Positions 26,334-35,098 are shown, counted from the stretch's first letter. The stretch: 64,000 nucleotides of DNA from Thermoanaerobacterium sp. CMT5567-10 (GCF_030534315.2 NZ_CP130558.2:1516001-1580000); one strand, 5' to 3'. Notes: generated by a model from the sequence alone, not told the origin. Program-made: numbers and translations.

Positions 26334-28213
26334 AGCAATATCCCTCCGAAAATAGCCAGTATCAAAATAAGCGAGATGTAATTCATGTATTTCGTCATCA
26401 AGGCTTCATTTATGATACTTGGAAGATAATAATTTTTCACATCATAGCCATTATTTGAGTCATCGTAATTAAGCCCAGCCTCGTATGGCTTTGTCTGAAC
26501 TATATCATGGGAATTCTTTATGGTTAAAAATGCTAAGATAACGGCTAAACCTATGGCAAAAAATACTGGATATATGGAAAACCCTCCAAGGTTGCTTTCA
26601 AGGTATCCTGCTGCAGCTTTTACAGAAATCGACATCTTCAGCATGTTTATCTCAGGTTTAACAATGGCATTAAAAAGCTGTGTAACAGCCAAACTCAATA
26701 CAATCGCTATCGTAACTAAACTGTACAAAGCAAATCTAATGGTTAACGGTTGTTTTTCTACAAAGAATTTGCTGTTACGACCTTCAGACAAAATATTTCC
26801 AATCCATCTTGTGTAGTACATAACTGTTACTGCACTGCCAATTATTAAAAGCAAAGCAACAACCAAATTTTTTGATGCAGCTTCTATTGCCATCCACTTG
26901 CTTAAAAGCATTCCAAATGGAGCAATCATTAATGAAAGAATGCCTATAAAAGTGATAATCGTCGTAACAGGCATTTTTGTAATAAGCCCCTTCATGTCCT
27001 CGATGTCACGGCTGCCGATATTTTGCTCAATTGTTCCAACACACAGGAACAAAAGCGCCTTTGATACAGCATGGAATATTAAAAGCAAAATCGCTGCTGT
27101 TATAGCACTGGACGTGTTGATTCCAATACTTGATATCATCAAGCCCAAATTTGCGATTGTGGAGTACGCAAGTATCTTTTTTGCATTGCTTTGGCTTAAT
27201 GCCAAAACTGAAGTTGCAATAAATGTAAATGCTCCATATAATGCTATGAAACCACTTAAAGTAGTTCCTCTAAATGCAGGTGCAAGCCTTAATATAAGGT
27301 ATATAGCAGCTTTCACCATTGTACTTGAGTGCAATAGCGCAGATACTGGTGTCGGTGCTACCATCGCTCCTAAAAGCCAGCTTTGGAATGGCATTTGAGC
27401 TGCTTTAGTAAATGCAGCCAGAACCATAAAGAATACTGGAATTAAGAGGATATAAGAACTATTTGTCTTTAATAGAGCATCCAGTGTTATTATTCCTGTA
27501 TACTTATAAAGGATTATAATACCTACTAACAAAGAAAAACCGCCTAACATATTAATCCACAATGCTTTAGACGCATTTCTAATCGCTTCTTCTGTCTTAT
27601 CATGAGAAATAAGCAGGAATGATGATAATGACGTTATTTCCCAGAAGAAATATATCCACATTAAATTATTTGAAAAAATTATGCCATTCATAGCTCCGAT
27701 AAATAAAAGAATAATGGCAAAAAACCTAGATTGTCTTGATTTAGTCAGTTTCTTTTCTTCTTCATGATGATCCATGTAGCCAAATGCATATACAGCAATT
27801 ATAGGTCCTACTACTGAAACTACCAAATTCATAATTATTGATAAGTTGTCAATGTAAAATGTATTTACTTCTTGTTCCTTTAGCATAAATAGTTCAAAAA
27901 ATGCAAGTGGCAATATTTGCAGTATTGCAAAAATTGCAATTTTAGGTTCTTTTACTTTAAAGGATATATATAATGTATAAAGCAGCAGTAAATAATCGCC
28001 AACTTTTATCAGTTTATCAATGATTCCATAAAATGAAGTGTTTATTGCCGTTGGCACATTTACAACTTTTAACACTGCCAATGCACTTAATAAAACAATT
28101 ACCAGTGTAGCTGAAACAATTGTCTTTCTAGCCAGTGACTTGCCAGTTGTAATGGTTATCAAGCTCATTACAATAGGAACTATTATGCTTATTAAAATTA
28201 GATCACTTGACAT
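26330..28213 (-). CDS. echA: Ech hydrogenase ion-pumping membrane subunit EchA
   Basis: A 627-residue NuoL/MrpA-type antiporter-like protein with about 16 membrane segments. Typical parts are W-I-Y-F-F-W-E near residue 188 with its conserved Glu, and the channel motif M-P-F-Q-S-W-L-L-G-A-M followed by P-T-P-V-S-A-L-L-H-S-S. It is the first gene of the operon and probably couples H2 formation from reduced ferredoxin to H+ or Na+ export. GGAGTG precedes the ATG at 28213, and a consensus promoter lies about 70 bases upstream. Confidence 0.95.
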   Translation of the reverse strand: MSSDLILISIIVPIVMSLITITTGKSLARKTIVSATLVIVLLSALAVLKVVNVPTAINTSFYGIIDKLIKVGDYLLLLYTLYISFKVKEPKIAIFAILQILPLAFFELFMLKEQEVNTFYIDNLSIIMNLVVSVVGPIIAVYAFGYMDHHEEEKKLTKSRQSRFFAIILLFIGAMNGIIFSNNLMWIYFFWEITSLSSFLLISHDKTEEAIRNASKALWINMLGGFSLLVGIIILYKYTGIITLDALLKTNSSYILLIPVFFMVLAAFTKAAQMPFQSWLLGAMVAPTPVSALLHSSTMVKAAIYLILRLAPAFRGTTLSGFIALYGAFTFIATSVLALSQSNAKKILAYSTIANLGLMISSIGINTSSAITAAILLLIFHAVSKALLFLCVGTIEQNIGSRDIEDMKGLITKMPVTTIITFIGILSLMIAPFGMLLSKWMAIEAASKNLVVALLLIIGSAVTVMYYTRWIGNILSEGRNSKFFVEKQPLTIRFALYSLVTIAIVLSLAVTQLFNAIVKPEINMLKMSISVKAAAGYLESNLGGFSIYPVFFAIGLAVILAFLTIKNSHDIVQTKPYEAGLNYDDSNNGYDVKNYYLPSIINEALMTKYMNYISLILILAIFGGILL

Positions 28214-28235
28214 GCTTTCACTCCTTTACAATTAC

Positions 28236-28311
28236 ATACAATGCATATTATATATTGTATACAAATTCATGTATCCACTTTGATTATAAATCCAAATAAA
28301 TAATAAGTCAA
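28236..28311 (-). promoter_or_regulatory. Promoter of the ech-hyp operon with inverted repeat in the leader
   Basis: On the minus strand TTGACT (28311-28306), 17 bases, TATAAT (28288-28283). Transcription would start near 28276. In the leader, ATACAA (28236-28241) and TTGTAT (28255-28260) form an inverted repeat of operator shape. No other promoter-like site is seen between the ech and hyp genes, so about 10.7 kb seems to be driven from here. Confidence 0.7.
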
Positions 28312-28383
28312 TTGTATTTAATATTAATTAATTTTGTTTATTATTTAACAATATTTCAATGTTTTTTGTAATTTAAAGCACAA

Positions 28384-28413
28384 TAAAACGGCAGAGAATA
28401 ACAATTCCCTGCC
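28384..28413 (-). terminator. Terminator after the FtsH-like gene
   Basis: On the minus strand GGCAG (28413-28409) pairs with CTGCC (28394-28390), with GAAT/ATTC extending the stem, followed by GTTTTATT. It isolates the protease operon from the ech promoter downstream. Confidence 0.65.
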
Positions 28414-28418
28414 ACTAT

Positions 28419-29903
28419 TTAGCACGCTTTTTCAACATTTTTGCCATTTAATATTCCTCTTAAATATTCGCCAGATATCGTTTCTTCTTTAACCAATATG
28501 CTTGATATTTCATTTAGCTCATCTATTTTATCTTTTAATAAATCTTTAACTTTTTTTTCTTGTTCTTTTATTATCCTATTTACTTCTTCATTTACTTTAT
28601 CACCTGATATATCATCTTTGCTGATAATGCCCAGATTTGAAAGTCCCGTAAATACTATCTTCTTTGCGATATCTACCGCTTGCTCAAAATCATTTGCCGA
28701 ACCAGTGCTTCTGCTATTTAAGATTAGAAGCTCTGCAGTAGTTCCTCCTAGTGCTACCATTATTTCATTTTCCAACTGTTCTTTTGTATATATTAATGTA
28801 TCGTCTTTTTCAGTCTGTCTTACAAAACCTAGGGCTTTTCCTCTAGGCACTATTGTAACAGTAGCCACAGAATTAGGATTGACAATCTCACCAACTATAG
28901 CATGTCCTGCTTCATGTATTGACACTCTCAATATCTCTTCTTCAGTAGGTTTTTTATCAGTTTTCTCACCAAGTATAACTTTGTCGACTGCTTCCTGCAT
29001 ATGTTTCTGCATTATTTTTTCTGACCCATCCCTCATTGCCAAAATTGCAGCTTCATTGCAAAGACTTTCAAGGTGAGCACCCGAAAAGCCAAATGTATCT
29101 TCTGCAATTGCCTCCAGATTTACATTTTCATCTAATGGTTTGTTTCTTGTATGAATCTTCAATATCTGAAGTCTGCCGCTTTTATCTGGCAGGTCAACAC
29201 TTACCTGCCTGTCAAATCTCCCTGGTCTAAGTAAAGCAGGGTCCAGCATGTCAGGTCTGTTTGTGGCTGCAACAACAAGAATATTTATATCATTATCACT
29301 TTTTATTCCATCCATTTCAACAAGAAGCTGATTTAGCGTCTGGTCGTACTCATGATGGCTCTCATTTGTACCCCTTTTCGCCCCAAGAATATCTATTTCA
29401 TCTATAAATATTATTGCACTGTCTTTTTGTTCTTTTTTTGCCAATGCTTTTGCGGATTCGAAAAGTTTTCTGACCCTCTGTGCACCAACACCTGCATACA
29501 TCTCAATGAATTCACTTCCAGATGTAGCTACATAGCTAGAGTTAGTGTATTTAGCAGCCGCTTTAGCAAGCAGAGTTTTGCCTGTTCCAGGAGGTCCGCT
29601 TAAAAGTATGCCTTTAAGTGGCCTTATGCCCATCTTTTTGATTTTATCCCTATTAATCACAAAATCCAGTGCTTCTTTTAATTCTGATATAGCTGTACTC
29701 TGTCCCCCTATATCATCAAACGATACGCTTGTATCAGGATTTACGATTTTTCCGGAAGTACTTAAAAGTCCTTTGTTTTCCAGTATAAAACTTAAGGCAA
29801 AAATCATTATGCCTATTATAACAATCGGCGTAATATCAATGCCCAAAATAGCGGCAAAAATGACTAAAGCAATTGAAATACCTATAAGTATTTCTTTAAC
29901 CAT
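28419..29903 (-). CDS. FtsH-like membrane AAA+ metalloprotease
   Basis: A 494-residue protein. Two hydrophobic segments at about 5-42 are separated by only a few residues, so the extracytoplasmic domain of true FtsH is missing. The AAA module has Walker A G-P-P-G-T-G-K-T (103-110), Walker B F-I-D-E-I-D (166-171) and the second-region-of-homology N-R-P-D-M-L-D. The M41 protease site is H-E-A-G-H (330-334) with Asp405 in S-A-N-D-F-E-Q-A. It is about 100 residues shorter than housekeeping FtsH. GGGGG precedes the ATG, 5 bases after a small membrane protein gene, so they may work together. Confidence 0.9.
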   Translation of the reverse strand: MVKEILIGISIALVIFAAILGIDITPIVIIGIMIFALSFILENKGLLSTSGKIVNPDTSVSFDDIGGQSTAISELKEALDFVINRDKIKKMGIRPLKGILLSGPPGTGKTLLAKAAAKYTNSSYVATSGSEFIEMYAGVGAQRVRKLFESAKALAKKEQKDSAIIFIDEIDILGAKRGTNESHHEYDQTLNQLLVEMDGIKSDNDINILVVAATNRPDMLDPALLRPGRFDRQVSVDLPDKSGRLQILKIHTRNKPLDENVNLEAIAEDTFGFSGAHLESLCNEAAILAMRDGSEKIMQKHMQEAVDKVILGEKTDKKPTEEEILRVSIHEAGHAIVGEIVNPNSVATVTIVPRGKALGFVRQTEKDDTLIYTKEQLENEIMVALGGTTAELLILNSRSTGSANDFEQAVDIAKKIVFTGLSNLGIISKDDISGDKVNEEVNRIIKEQEKKVKDLLKDKIDELNEISSILVKEETISGEYLRGILNGKNVEKAC

Positions 29904-29907
29904 TTGG

Positions 29908-30423
29908 TTATTCCCCCTTTGTATTGCGCGGTATTATCTTGTACAAATAATTTTGGCCATCATAGATACTTAAATATATATTATTTTCATCGATGTAAAT
30001 ATTCGTTTTTGCACCTTTATCACTGCCATTTTTGTCTACAATCTTGCTCATTTCTATATAATCACCATTTTGAATGGCCTGATATATTGCAAACTGGTCC
30101 TCATAGTAGATATTATTCAATTTATCATTGGGATTGTCAATTATCTTCATCTCAATTTTAACCGGATATTTATTGATTATCTTTTCAATGCTTGTATAAG
30201 CAGTCATAAGGTTATCTATTTTTGAAAGCTTAATATTCGCAATATAACCGCTATTTCCAATAATTACATCAGCAGATTTAACATATTCAGAAGATTTAAT
30301 ATCATTAGATATCTTTTCTGGCAAAATGCGATTCTGATATAGATTAAATCCTCCTAATAGAATACCCAGCGCTAAAGTCACTGTTACTATGACTATCTGC
30401 CATTTTAATTTTGAAAACATCAT
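29908..30423 (-). CDS. Membrane-anchored protein of unknown function upstream of the FtsH-like gene
   Basis: I do not recognise a family. The 171 residues have one N-terminal membrane anchor (about 9-27, I-V-I-V-T-V-T-L-A-L-G-I-L-L-G-G) and an extracytoplasmic part with two or three repeats of beta-rich Ile/Asp/Asn sequence. No Cys, no lipobox, no catalytic motif. A GGGGGG site lies before the ATG pair. It is the first gene of a two-gene operon with the truncated FtsH, whose missing periplasmic part it could replace; this is only an inference from context. Confidence 0.75.
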   Translation of the reverse strand: MMFSKLKWQIVIVTVTLALGILLGGFNLYQNRILPEKISNDIKSSEYVKSADVIIGNSGYIANIKLSKIDNLMTAYTSIEKIINKYPVKIEMKIIDNPNDKLNNIYYEDQFAIYQAIQNGDYIEMSKIVDKNGSDKGAKTNIYIDENNIYLSIYDGQNYLYKIIPRNTKGE

Positions 30424-30542
30424 ATCCCCCCTCTATAGCGGCATGATATATCATATTATATCATAAAATATATACTCGGACAATACCACAATAAAATAAA
30501 TCAATAATCAGATAGAAAAAGACCTTAACATTCATATTTAAT

Positions 30543-30571
30543 TTGATTAATATCATTCATAATACTATAAT
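30543..30571 (+). promoter_or_regulatory. Promoter of the NifX-like gene
   Basis: TTGATT (30543-30548), 17 bases, TATAAT (30566-30571). The leader of about 80 bases leads to GAGGAGAG and the GTG start. Confidence 0.65.
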
Positions 30572-30657
30572 AAGTTAATAATATATAATTATAGTACAAT
30601 TCTTTTCTAAAACTTAATGTATAAAATTTACAAATCATATTGAGGAGAGTGAACATC

Positions 30658-31020
30658 GTGAGGATAGCTGCGACATTGACAAAAGAAGGATTGATTTCTA
30701 AATTGCCTGATGGACCATATATTGTCATTTTTGACACAGAAAAAAAAGATGCAGAAAAATACGACAATCCAGGTTTTACTCTAAAAGAAGGAAGAAGAAG
30801 CGCTGTAGTAGATCTATTTATAGATAAAAAAGTAGACACAGTCATAACAATTCCTGAATCCCTTTGTGACATATCTTACGGAAAAGCAAAAAGTAATGGC
30901 ATTAGATTCATAAGGCTTAATGAAAGTTTACCATATGAAGAAGTGATAGAAAATTTACAGGCATATCTAAAGAATACAACATCAGACATACCTGAAGATG
31001 AACTATTTAAAAGAAGATAA
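30658..31020 (+). CDS. Dinitrogenase iron-molybdenum cofactor (NifX/NafY-like) domain protein
   Basis: A 120-residue protein of the ribonuclease-H-like NifX/NifB C-terminal fold: M-R-I-A-A-T at the N-terminus, then a D-L-F-I-D-K-K-V-D-T-V-I strand and a G-I-R-F-I-R segment. In non-diazotrophs such stand-alone domains occur beside Mrp/ApbC Fe-S carriers, as here, where mrp is convergent. The start is GTG 30658 with GAGGAG at about 30642-30647. No nif genes are near, so a role in metal-cluster handling rather than nitrogen fixation is likely. Confidence 0.82.
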   Translation: MRIAATLTKEGLISKLPDGPYIVIFDTEKKDAEKYDNPGFTLKEGRRSAVVDLFIDKKVDTVITIPESLCDISYGKAKSNGIRFIRLNESLPYEEVIENLQAYLKNTTSDIPEDELFKRR

Positions 31021-31026
31021 AAATTT

Positions 31027-31056
31027 ATGGAGGCATTAAATTTACATTGCCTCCAT
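31027..31056. terminator. Shared terminator between the NifX-like gene and mrp
   Basis: ATGGAGGCA (31027-31035) pairs with TGCCTCCAT (31048-31056), 9 base pairs. On the minus strand it is followed by AAATTTTT, so it mainly serves mrp, but it also lies just after the plus-strand stop. Confidence 0.65.
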
Positions 31057-31078
31057 TCTCTACTACAAAACATTCACA

Positions 31079-32134
31079 TTAGCGTATCGGTTTTACTTTT
31101 TCTGATGCTTTTTTCGCAAGTTCCATATAATATTTTGCCTCAGGATCATTTATAAACGCTACAGGCAATCCAATATCACTTTTCTCCCTTATCTTTATCT
31201 CTATAGGAATCTTCACAAGCACATCTGTATTTAACTCTTTTGCCAGTTTTTCTGTTTCGCCTTCTCCAAAGATACTGTACCTTTTATGACAATCAGGGCA
31301 CTCAAAATACGACATGTTCTCCGCTATACCTATCAAATCTATGTTCACCTTTTGAGCCATATAAGCAATTCTTCCTGCTACATGGGATGCAGATGCTTGT
31401 GGCGTCGTCACAAGCAAAAACTTTTGCTCTGGTATTTTTTGCATTATTGTAAGAGGTATGTCCCCAGTACCAGGTGGCAAGTCAATTATCATGTAGTCAA
31501 GGTTTCCCCAATAAACGTCATTCATAAACTGCTCAAGTACTCCTCCTAAAAGTGGGCCTCTCCAAATAAGGGGCGTATCTTCATCTGCAAAATTCCCCAT
31601 AGATATCACTTTGATGCCGTATTTTTCAATCGGCAATATCGTATTCTCATCTAAAGCGTATGGCCTTTCGCCTACTATGCCTAAAAGACGCGGTATGCTA
31701 AAGCCTAAAACATCGGCATCAATTAAACCCACTTTATAACCCAATCTTCCCAGTGCAACAGCAAGATTTGCAGAAACAGTTGATTTCCCAACACCGCCTT
31801 TACCACTTCCTACCGCTATCACACGAGTTTTCTCAAATAAAGGTACTTTACCCTGATTCATGCTGTTTGCAAGTTTCTGCCTTTCCTCTTCTGTCATGGC
31901 ACCCATGTTGACTACCACATCATCAACACCTTCAAGATTTTTAACCTTATTTATTACATCCTCTTTTATGCTGTTTTGAAGTGGACATCCTTTAATAGTT
32001 AACTTTATGTCAATTGTAACTATATTGCCATCTATATTAATATTGTCGACCATGTTAAGGTCTACGATGCTTCTTCCTATTTCAGGATCGTAAACATCTT
32101 TTAGCACATTTAAAATTTGTTCTTTTGTAATCAA
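31079..32134 (-). CDS. mrp: Mrp/NBP35 family Fe-S cluster carrier ATPase
   Basis: A 351-residue P-loop protein. Residues 1-85 are a DUF59/MIP18 domain (V-Y-D-P-E-I-G-R-S-I-V-D-L), and the ATPase domain has the deviant Walker A G-K-G-G-V-G-K-S near residue 115. A C-terminal C-P-D-C pair can bridge a cluster between two subunits. It delivers Fe-S clusters to target enzymes, with the Ech hydrogenase a plausible client. The best start is TTG 32134, preceded by GGGGG; the longer frame upstream is low-complexity Ile/Tyr and not coding. Confidence 0.93.
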   Translation of the reverse strand: MITKEQILNVLKDVYDPEIGRSIVDLNMVDNINIDGNIVTIDIKLTIKGCPLQNSIKEDVINKVKNLEGVDDVVVNMGAMTEEERQKLANSMNQGKVPLFEKTRVIAVGSGKGGVGKSTVSANLAVALGRLGYKVGLIDADVLGFSIPRLLGIVGERPYALDENTILPIEKYGIKVISMGNFADEDTPLIWRGPLLGGVLEQFMNDVYWGNLDYMIIDLPPGTGDIPLTIMQKIPEQKFLLVTTPQASASHVAGRIAYMAQKVNIDLIGIAENMSYFECPDCHKRYSIFGEGETEKLAKELNTDVLVKIPIEIKIREKSDIGLPVAFINDPEAKYYMELAKKASEKVKPIR

Positions 32135-32273
32135 GCATATACCCCCTAATGGTATTTTGTTTTCAATACTTATATTATAATATATAATCACAATAAATAG
32201 AATACCCTTAAAATCATTTTTTACAATGATTATTTTATAAATAACTATAAAATAGATAAAGTAAGAGTAATTC

Positions 32274-32301
32274 TTGACAATAATAATATCATATTTATAG
32301 A
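32274..32301 (+). promoter_or_regulatory. Promoter of the PrcB-like gene
   Basis: TTGACA (32274-32279), 16 bases, TATAGA (32296-32301), then a short leader with GAGGAAG before ATG 32336. Confidence 0.6.
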
Positions 32302-32335
32302 AATAAAAGATATGAATAACGAGGAAGTGATACAC

Positions 32336-32704
32336 ATGATGTTGAAAAAAGCAACCACTTTACCTCAAAATGTACAAGATGTTTTAAATAAAATGTTGGA
32401 TCATCAGGATTATTCTTTGGTTAGCAGTAACGGATTATACTATATAATAGCTACAAGAGGTGAAATGCGTACATCAGGTTACTCAATAAATATTGATGAT
32501 GCTAAAATAATCAAAGATTCTGATGATACAACATTAGAGGTAAATGTATCATATGTGAATCCAGCTAGAGATTCTTACGTTTCTCAAGTTTTGACGTATC
32601 CACATGATGTAAAAAGTTTTACATATGACGGCAAAATCACGAAAGTAATAATAAATACAAAAGTAGGTCGTAATATTACAAAAGTAAACTATATTAAAAT
32701 GTGA
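32336..32704 (+). CDS. Small PrcB-like domain protein
   Basis: A 122-residue protein consisting mostly of a PrcB C-terminal-type domain, with the typical G-E-M-R-T-S-G-Y-S-I-N-I turn, then a strand V-N-V-S-Y-V-N-P and the C-terminal half of a small beta barrel. In Treponema PrcB stabilises a surface protease; in clostridia stand-alone copies are unassigned. No signal peptide is seen, so it may be cytoplasmic. ATG 32336 follows GAGGAAGTG; the next codon is also ATG. Confidence 0.75.
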   Translation: MMLKKATTLPQNVQDVLNKMLDHQDYSLVSSNGLYYIIATRGEMRTSGYSINIDDAKIIKDSDDTTLEVNVSYVNPARDSYVSQVLTYPHDVKSFTYDGKITKVIINTKVGRNITKVNYIKM

Positions 32705-32809
32705 AAACAATTACCAAATTAATATTGAAATTTTTGTTAAATTAGATAATTGAATAAATTATTGTATTAATATATGATTAAAGTATAATACTGCAAGGGG
32801 GAATTATAA

Positions 32810-33046
32810 ATGAAAGAATTTAACGTCTATTTAAATTCAATTGATAAAGTCAAGAATTTCGTAGAAAAGATGTCAAAATACCCTTTTGATATTGATATTG
32901 TATCCGGACGTTATGTTATCGATGCAAAATCAATCATGGGAATCTTCAGTTTAAACCTTGAAAATCAACTTACAGTAATACCACACACCGAAGATGAAGA
33001 AGCCTTGTCAAAATTCTCTGATGACATAAAAGAATACATAGCATAG
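32810..33046 (+). CDS. HPr-like protein lacking the active-site histidine
   Basis: A 78-residue protein with the HPr fold pattern. The regulatory-serine region K-S-I-M-G-I-F-S-L is kept, with Ser41 equivalent to Ser46 of HPr. The His15 loop (G-x-H-A-R-P) is replaced by N-S-I-D-K-V-K-N-F, so it cannot carry phosphate for PTS sugar uptake. Like Crh it could only act through Ser phosphorylation, if HPr kinase recognises it; that is inferred. GGGGGA lies before the ATG and a TATAAT (32784-32789) lies upstream. Single gene ended by a strong hairpin. Confidence 0.85.
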   Translation: MKEFNVYLNSIDKVKNFVEKMSKYPFDIDIVSGRYVIDAKSIMGIFSLNLENQLTVIPHTEDEEALSKFSDDIKEYIA

Positions 33047-33068
33047 CACAAAGGCAGTTATAATTTAT

Positions 33069-33100
33069 AAAAGCGTAGACTATCTACGCTTTTGCTTTTA
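33069..33100. terminator. Bidirectional terminator
   Basis: AAAAGCGTAGA (33069-33079) pairs with TCTACGCTTTT (33083-33093) around a 3-base loop, with T-rich sequence on both sides. It ends the HPr-like gene and the convergent gene at 33098. Confidence 0.85.
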
Positions 33101-34213
33101 TATTATTGGTGGTGGTGTGGGTCCTTTTGGTATAGCTATCTGCCCTGTTACCGCATCTATGTGCATAAGCCAATAACCCATGTCACCAGCGTTTCTCATA
33201 TTTTCTTTTATAGGGCACCAGTATACAAATCCTGTCATCCCTCCAAAAGGCTGATCTGAAAGAGTAAATAATCCCGGCATACCATAGACGATATATTTAA
33301 GCTTTCCATTATCGTCATTTACAAAACCAACCAAATAGTGGTCATAAAAGCCATTCCTATAGCCTGTATTAATCTTCCACCATCTGTATCCGTCTAGATT
33401 GTTCTCAAATGGATGCACTTCATCAAGGTAGTTGACAATATTATTGACGTATTCCTTTAAATATTTTACGTATCCACTATTTTCTTCGTTTCCATTAACC
33501 TCATAACAATTGCTTTTTTTGACATCTTGTGTATGTTCATCAATAAACTTCTCTTCGCTTTCGCTGTTTGTATTGGATGCATCTTCCGCTTCAAAACTAT
33601 TAACAGGTTGGTTGCCAACGTCATTTTCTTCTGGCTCAACTTGAATTTCAACTTCATCTTCTTGGGTTTTCTCAGTGTAAGACTCCGGCAAGACATCAAT
33701 ATTATTTTCATCTTTTTCGGTTTTATCATTGCCTTTTTCTTCATCATAATAAATTTGCTCCTTATTTTTTTCATCACTTTCATTGCTTTTTACCAATTTT
33801 TTATAAGTTGCTTTCCAGTTAAATCTAGTCTTGTCTATGACGCCTGAAAGAGGTATCAATTTATTGCCATTATCTGCCTCAACAAATGCTACAGCTAAAT
33901 CATCAAACTTCACACCTGAGCCAAGTACATCATTTGTATCAAAAGACCATTCTGCACCACCTCTTCCTTTATCGTCAACTCTTACAGCACCAAATTCAAT
34001 TAATTTTGGATTTTCGCCAATTTTTAAAAATTTCACCGTATACGAATAGCTTGGATCAAGGTTTTGAAGCGATGCAGTAATTCTGCCTCTGCCGCTTATG
34101 GATTCTATTTTAAGATAACCTGTTATTTCTTTATCTTTTAAAAGTGATGCACCTCTCTCATCAGGTTCCAGCATTATATACATTCGCTTATAAATGTCCT
34201 TTCTTAAAGGCAT
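33098..34213 (-). CDS. Conserved clostridial protein of unknown function with acidic linker
   Basis: I do not recognise a named family. The 371 residues split in three: an N-terminal beta-rich domain (about 10-130) with R-I-T-A-S-L-Q-N-L and a G-R-G-G-A-E-W segment; a long Glu/Asp/Asn-rich linker (about 135-250); and a C-terminal domain with paired Trp (R-W-W-K-I) and Q-P-F-G-G-M-T-G-F-V-Y-W, ending in Pro. There is no signal peptide or membrane segment. It sits where B. subtilis has the spore protease gene yabG next to ksgA, but it is not YabG. A spore-coat or assembly role is a guess from style and place. GGGGG precedes the ATG. Confidence 0.8.
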   Translation of the reverse strand: MPLRKDIYKRMYIMLEPDERGASLLKDKEITGYLKIESISGRGRITASLQNLDPSYSYTVKFLKIGENPKLIEFGAVRVDDKGRGGAEWSFDTNDVLGSGVKFDDLAVAFVEADNGNKLIPLSGVIDKTRFNWKATYKKLVKSNESDEKNKEQIYYDEEKGNDKTEKDENNIDVLPESYTEKTQEDEVEIQVEPEENDVGNQPVNSFEAEDASNTNSESEEKFIDEHTQDVKKSNCYEVNGNEENSGYVKYLKEYVNNIVNYLDEVHPFENNLDGYRWWKINTGYRNGFYDHYLVGFVNDDNGKLKYIVYGMPGLFTLSDQPFGGMTGFVYWCPIKENMRNAGDMGYWLMHIDAVTGQIAIPKGPTPPPII

Positions 34214-34279
34214 TTTAATATCCCCCTTATTTCAAATATACTTTTCGCAATATATATTATGAAACAAGGGCATTTAATA

Positions 34280-35098
34280 TTACATTTTCATATCATAAAT
34301 AGCATTTGCCAGCTCAGCAAATTTTTCTATAGAAAGCGTCTCTCCCCTCTGTTTAAAATCTATTCCGCATTTTGATAAGGCTTCTATGATTATAGATTGA
34401 TCTATATTCAACGACTTTAATGAATTTGTTATGACTTTTCTCCTTTGTCCAAATGACGCCTTTACAACCTTGAAAAAGAACTTTTCATTTTTCACAAATA
34501 CAGGTGGCTCATCAAGAACATGCAGTTTAATAAGCGTTGAACTTACCTTTGGCTTTGGAGAAAAGACTTCTGGAGGAAGATTAAACAACATCTCCGGTTT
34601 TGAGTAATAATTTACAGCAATAGTTAATACACCGTATTCTTTGCTTCCTGGTTCTGCACATATTCTCTGGGCCACTTCTTTTTGTATCAAAATCGTTATG
34701 TCTTTCATTAAATGTGACTCTAAAAGCTTCATTATAATTGGTGATGTTATGTAATACGGCAAATTTGCAACAACCTTGCATTCATTACCATCAAAATACT
34801 TATCAACAACGCCTTTTAAGTCAGCTTTCATAATGTCATTATTTAATATGATTAAATTTTTATATTCTCTTAAATTATCTCTTAAAATATCCACAGCTTC
34901 ATCGTCTATTTCATAAGCCACCACACTTTTTGCTCTCTCCGCAATCTTTCTAGTCAGTGTTCCTAGACCTGCGCCGATTTCTATTACATTGTCATCTTTT
35001 TTTATATCAGCTAAATCGGCTATCTTTGACAATATGTTTTCATCAAATATAAAGTTTTGACCAAGTTTCTTTTTGATATTAAATCCTTTCACTTTCAT
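34280..35098 (-). CDS. rsmA: 16S rRNA dimethyladenosine transferase RsmA (KsgA)
   Basis: A 272-residue SAM-dependent enzyme that dimethylates A1518 and A1519 of 16S rRNA. Motifs: K-K-L-G-Q-N-F at the N-terminus, E-I-G-A-G-L-G-T-L-T for SAM, and N-L-P-Y-Y-I-T-S-P as catalytic motif IV. The start at 35098 gives a GAGG site 10 bases away. It follows the yabE-like gene directly; the RNase M5 gene found between them in many Firmicutes is absent. Confidence 0.95.
   Translation of the reverse strand: MKVKGFNIKKKLGQNFIFDENILSKIADLADIKKDDNVIEIGAGLGTLTRKIAERAKSVVAYEIDDEAVDILRDNLREYKNLIILNNDIMKADLKGVVDKYFDGNECKVVANLPYYITSPIIMKLLESHLMKDITILIQKEVAQRICAEPGSKEYGVLTIAVNYYSKPEMLFNLPPEVFSPKPKVSSTLIKLHVLDEPPVFVKNEKFFFKVVKASFGQRRKVITNSLKSLNIDQSIIIEALSKCGIDFKQRGETLSIEKFAELANAIYDMKM

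Noticed and set aside
28236..28260. Inverted repeat before echA as a terminator
   Set aside because: AT-only stem and no T run; it lies in the 5' leader.
32135..32335. N-terminal extension of Mrp
   Set aside because: The extension is low-complexity Ile/Tyr/Lys; the TTG at 32134 has a strong GGGGG site and gives the normal family N-terminus.
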